A DNA stretch of 9,084 nucleotides from Thermoplasmata archaeon. GTDB taxonomy: Archaea; Thermoplasmatota; Thermoplasmata; Halarchaeoplasmatales; Halarchaeoplasmataceae. The stretch spans positions 1 to 9,084 of the forward strand of contig JAFDTZ010000090.1 of NCBI GenBank assembly GCA_019594305.1, written 5' to 3'. The notes under the pieces are model-generated. The model was not told the origin of the DNA, did no database searches, and saw nothing but the letters and a program-made list of their open reading frames with translations. Positions 7,622 to 9,084 of the stretch are shown here, in pieces (the stretch's first letter is position 1; each line of letters starts with the position of its first letter). The position numbers and the translations under genes are program-made.

Positions 7622-7676
7622 TTTAGGCAGATATATGTACATGTTGGGTTTCTTACTTGCATAAAATGGTACATGA

Positions 7677-8723
7677 TTACCGCCTTCCTTTACTCTTGAC
7701 TTCCCATAAATGCCTTTCTATCCATCCAAGGTATAGTTTTTGAGGGGCTATGGAACGTATCATCTTCGGTGATAGGAATATATTAGAAACGGCACCTACG
7801 CAATCCGGATAAAAGTTTACGAGTTTCTCTCCCCAGTTGAAGAAATCTTCTATGCTGCGAAATGCGGTAAATATCAAAAAATTGTATCGACCCGTACTAG
7901 TCTCTAAGGCCCACGAAACGTTAGGGTCCTTTAGGATGTATTCCCGTATATTCCTCCTTTTCGCCCTTACCTCTATCATGGAAACTACAAGGTTGTAATC
8001 CGGTGGGATAAACAAGTTGGGAAGGCTGCAGGATGGTCTTCCTATGATGCCCTGATCAAAAAGGGCGTTTATCCTTCTATCTACCGTTTTACGATCAGAC
8101 CCTAATCTTCTACCCAGCTCAGAATGGTTGGTACGTATACAATCACCCTGAATAAGTGAGCTCATGAGTTTGAAGGATGATTCATCCAAACGGGTTCCTG
8201 CAAATTCAAGGTGACCCTTTTTATCGAATTCTTTTTTTAACGTATCCATAAAACACTCGGGATGGTATTTGAACGTAAGTTTGTTGCTGAATATGGCTAC
8301 ATCTGCGGGTGCCCTCCATTCCCTTGAGGGTAATTTTTCCTCACGAACTATCTGCTCCCTCCAAGAGTGATACGACTCAAGATCTTTGAAAAATTCAAGT
8401 AAAAGTGTATTGTAAGGCCCTTCCATACATGTAAATTCAGCAAATATGTGGGAATCATCCCTTATGAAATCATTTACCTGTTTCGTACGGGGAAGGTCTG
8501 CCTTTACCAGTACTAAAAGAGGGTACTGTGTGGTGATGTTAAGAAAAGGATATCTGGGAGGGTCAAGTATTCCGTTATCCAACAGCAGTGATATTCTGCG
8601 TTTTGATGTGGCTCTATGTACATCTAGAAGTCTGGATACCGCGCTTATATTAACATCTACACCTTCACCGGACACCAGATACCGCAGCAAACGCAGGTTG
8701 AATTCATCATCAAGAAGGTCCAT
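7677..8723 (-). CDS. Tandem-duplicated Lrp/AsnC-like transcriptional regulator
   Basis: Residues are numbered from the GTG at 8732 (351 aa). The protein is two copies of one unit. Copy 1 has a helix-turn-helix at about 8-56 (NISAVSRLLDVHRATSKRRI) and an Lrp-type effector-fold region at about 69-130. Copy 2 has a helix-turn-helix at about 182-231 (HSELGRRLGSDRKTVDRRI) and a matching region at about 246-318. Equivalent landmarks recur, such as LLLDNGILDPP / ALFDQGIIGRP and SYHSWREQIV / DFFNWGEKLV. Lrp/AsnC proteins are normally about 150 aa with one unit, so this is an internal duplication. The ATG at 8723 is preferred: a TATA-like element is centred about 25 nt upstream, implying a leaderless mRNA. 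The gene lies just downstream of 16S rRNA and upstream of the GDH operon on the same strand, making it a candidate regulator of glutamate metabolism and possibly of itself. Effector and targets are inferred. Confidence 0.8.
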   Translation of the reverse strand: MDLLDDEFNLRLLRYLVSGEGVDVNISAVSRLLDVHRATSKRRISLLLDNGILDPPRYPFLNITTQYPLLVLVKADLPRTKQVNDFIRDDSHIFAEFTCMEGPYNTLLLEFFKDLESYHSWREQIVREEKLPSREWRAPADVAIFSNKLTFKYHPECFMDTLKKEFDKKGHLEFAGTRLDESSFKLMSSLIQGDCIRTNHSELGRRLGSDRKTVDRRINALFDQGIIGRPSCSLPNLFIPPDYNLVVSMIEVRAKRRNIREYILKDPNVSWALETSTGRYNFLIFTAFRSIEDFFNWGEKLVNFYPDCVGAVSNIFLSPKMIRSIAPQKLYLGWIERHLWEVKSKGRR

Positions 8724-8735
8724 TGTTATCACATA
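8722..8735 (-). promoter_or_regulatory. Possible autoregulatory site over the regulator start
   Basis: TATGTGATAACAAT covers the region from just before the regulator's ATG up to the TATA box. It is the second copy, with one mismatch, of the motif at 3267-3280. Its position between TATA and the predicted transcription start would suit repression. The function is inferred from position and recurrence. Confidence 0.3.
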
Positions 8736-8744
8736 AGGTCAATG

Positions 8745-8752
8745 GATATATC
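8745..8752 (-). promoter_or_regulatory. TATA-like promoter element of the regulator gene
   Basis: GATATATC is centred at about 8748.5, 25 nt before the A of the ATG at 8723. That spacing puts the predicted transcription start at or next to the start codon, which fits a leaderless transcript; no Shine-Dalgarno-like sequence precedes either candidate start codon. Confidence 0.45.
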
Positions 8753-8785
8753 ATCTTTTGGTAGAAGCTATCAGTCTAACTAACG

Positions 8786-8793
8786 AAAAAAAA
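8786..8793 (-). terminator. Oligo-T terminator of the 16S rRNA transcript
   Basis: A run of eight T on the minus strand lies 57 nt past the 16S 3' end and ahead of the regulator promoter. Archaeal RNA polymerase terminates at oligo-T tracts without needing a hairpin, so this would separate rRNA transcription from the regulator gene. A shorter TTTT follows the rRNA more closely at about 8811-8814. Confidence 0.55.
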
Positions 8794-8849
8794 TCACATG
8801 ACGAACGACGAAAATATAGTGTCTTTATATCCGCCCCCGGTAATTGCGT

Positions 8850-9084
<235 letters not shown>

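Noticed and set aside
7635..7642. ATGTACAT palindrome upstream of GDH
   Set aside because: An 8-bp perfect palindrome in AT-rich DNA is expected by chance; not placed against a TATA box or repeated elsewhere in the window.

Overview
The window looks like a piece of archaeal chromosome, most likely from Thermoplasmatota (Thermoplasmata or a related lineage). The right edge carries the 3' end of a 16S rRNA gene with an archaeal-type sequence around the 1400 region. Immediately downstream of it on the same strand lies a protein gene, not tRNA-Ala or 23S rRNA. Unlinked rRNA genes are a known trait of Thermoplasma and its relatives. Promoters look archaeal (AT-rich TATA boxes about 25 nt before the expected start of transcription). 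The phylum assignment is inference; the archaeal assignment is firmer.

Layout, right to left, almost everything on the minus strand: (1) 16S rRNA 3' end (8850-9084) followed by a short trailer with a T8 tract that probably terminates it; (2) a 351-codon (or 348-codon) regulator made of two tandem copies of an Lrp/AsnC-like helix-turn-helix plus ligand-sensing unit (7677-8723); (3) a 120-bp promoter region with a TATA box enclosed by a perfect 7-bp inverted repeat; (4) a 428-aa glutamate dehydrogenase (6270-7556); (5) a 996-aa protein with two receiver-like domains and a PEP-synthase-type ATP-binding domain (3308-6298), whose longest reading overlaps the GDH gene by 29 nt; (6) a second large protein (107-3244) with an N-terminal sensor-like domain, the same ATP-binding domain, the same uncharacterised C-terminal module, and a fused nucleotidyltransferase. 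At the left edge a plus-strand gene ends tail-to-tail with gene (6), their stop codons overlapping in a TTAA.

Genes 4-6 look like one operon. Both large proteins resemble the N-terminal ATP-binding half of PEP synthase / pyruvate phosphate dikinase (PPDK) but lack the phosphohistidine swivel domain and the PEP/pyruvate barrel, so neither should make PEP by the usual route. Each instead carries signalling parts: receiver domains in one, a sensor domain and a nucleotidyltransferase in the other. Together with glutamate dehydrogenase and a nearby amino-acid-type regulator, this is the best candidate in the window for an undescribed system: an ATP-dependent phosphoryl- or nucleotidyl-transfer circuit tied to nitrogen/carbon balance. 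That role is inference from context and domains, with no direct proof in the sequence.
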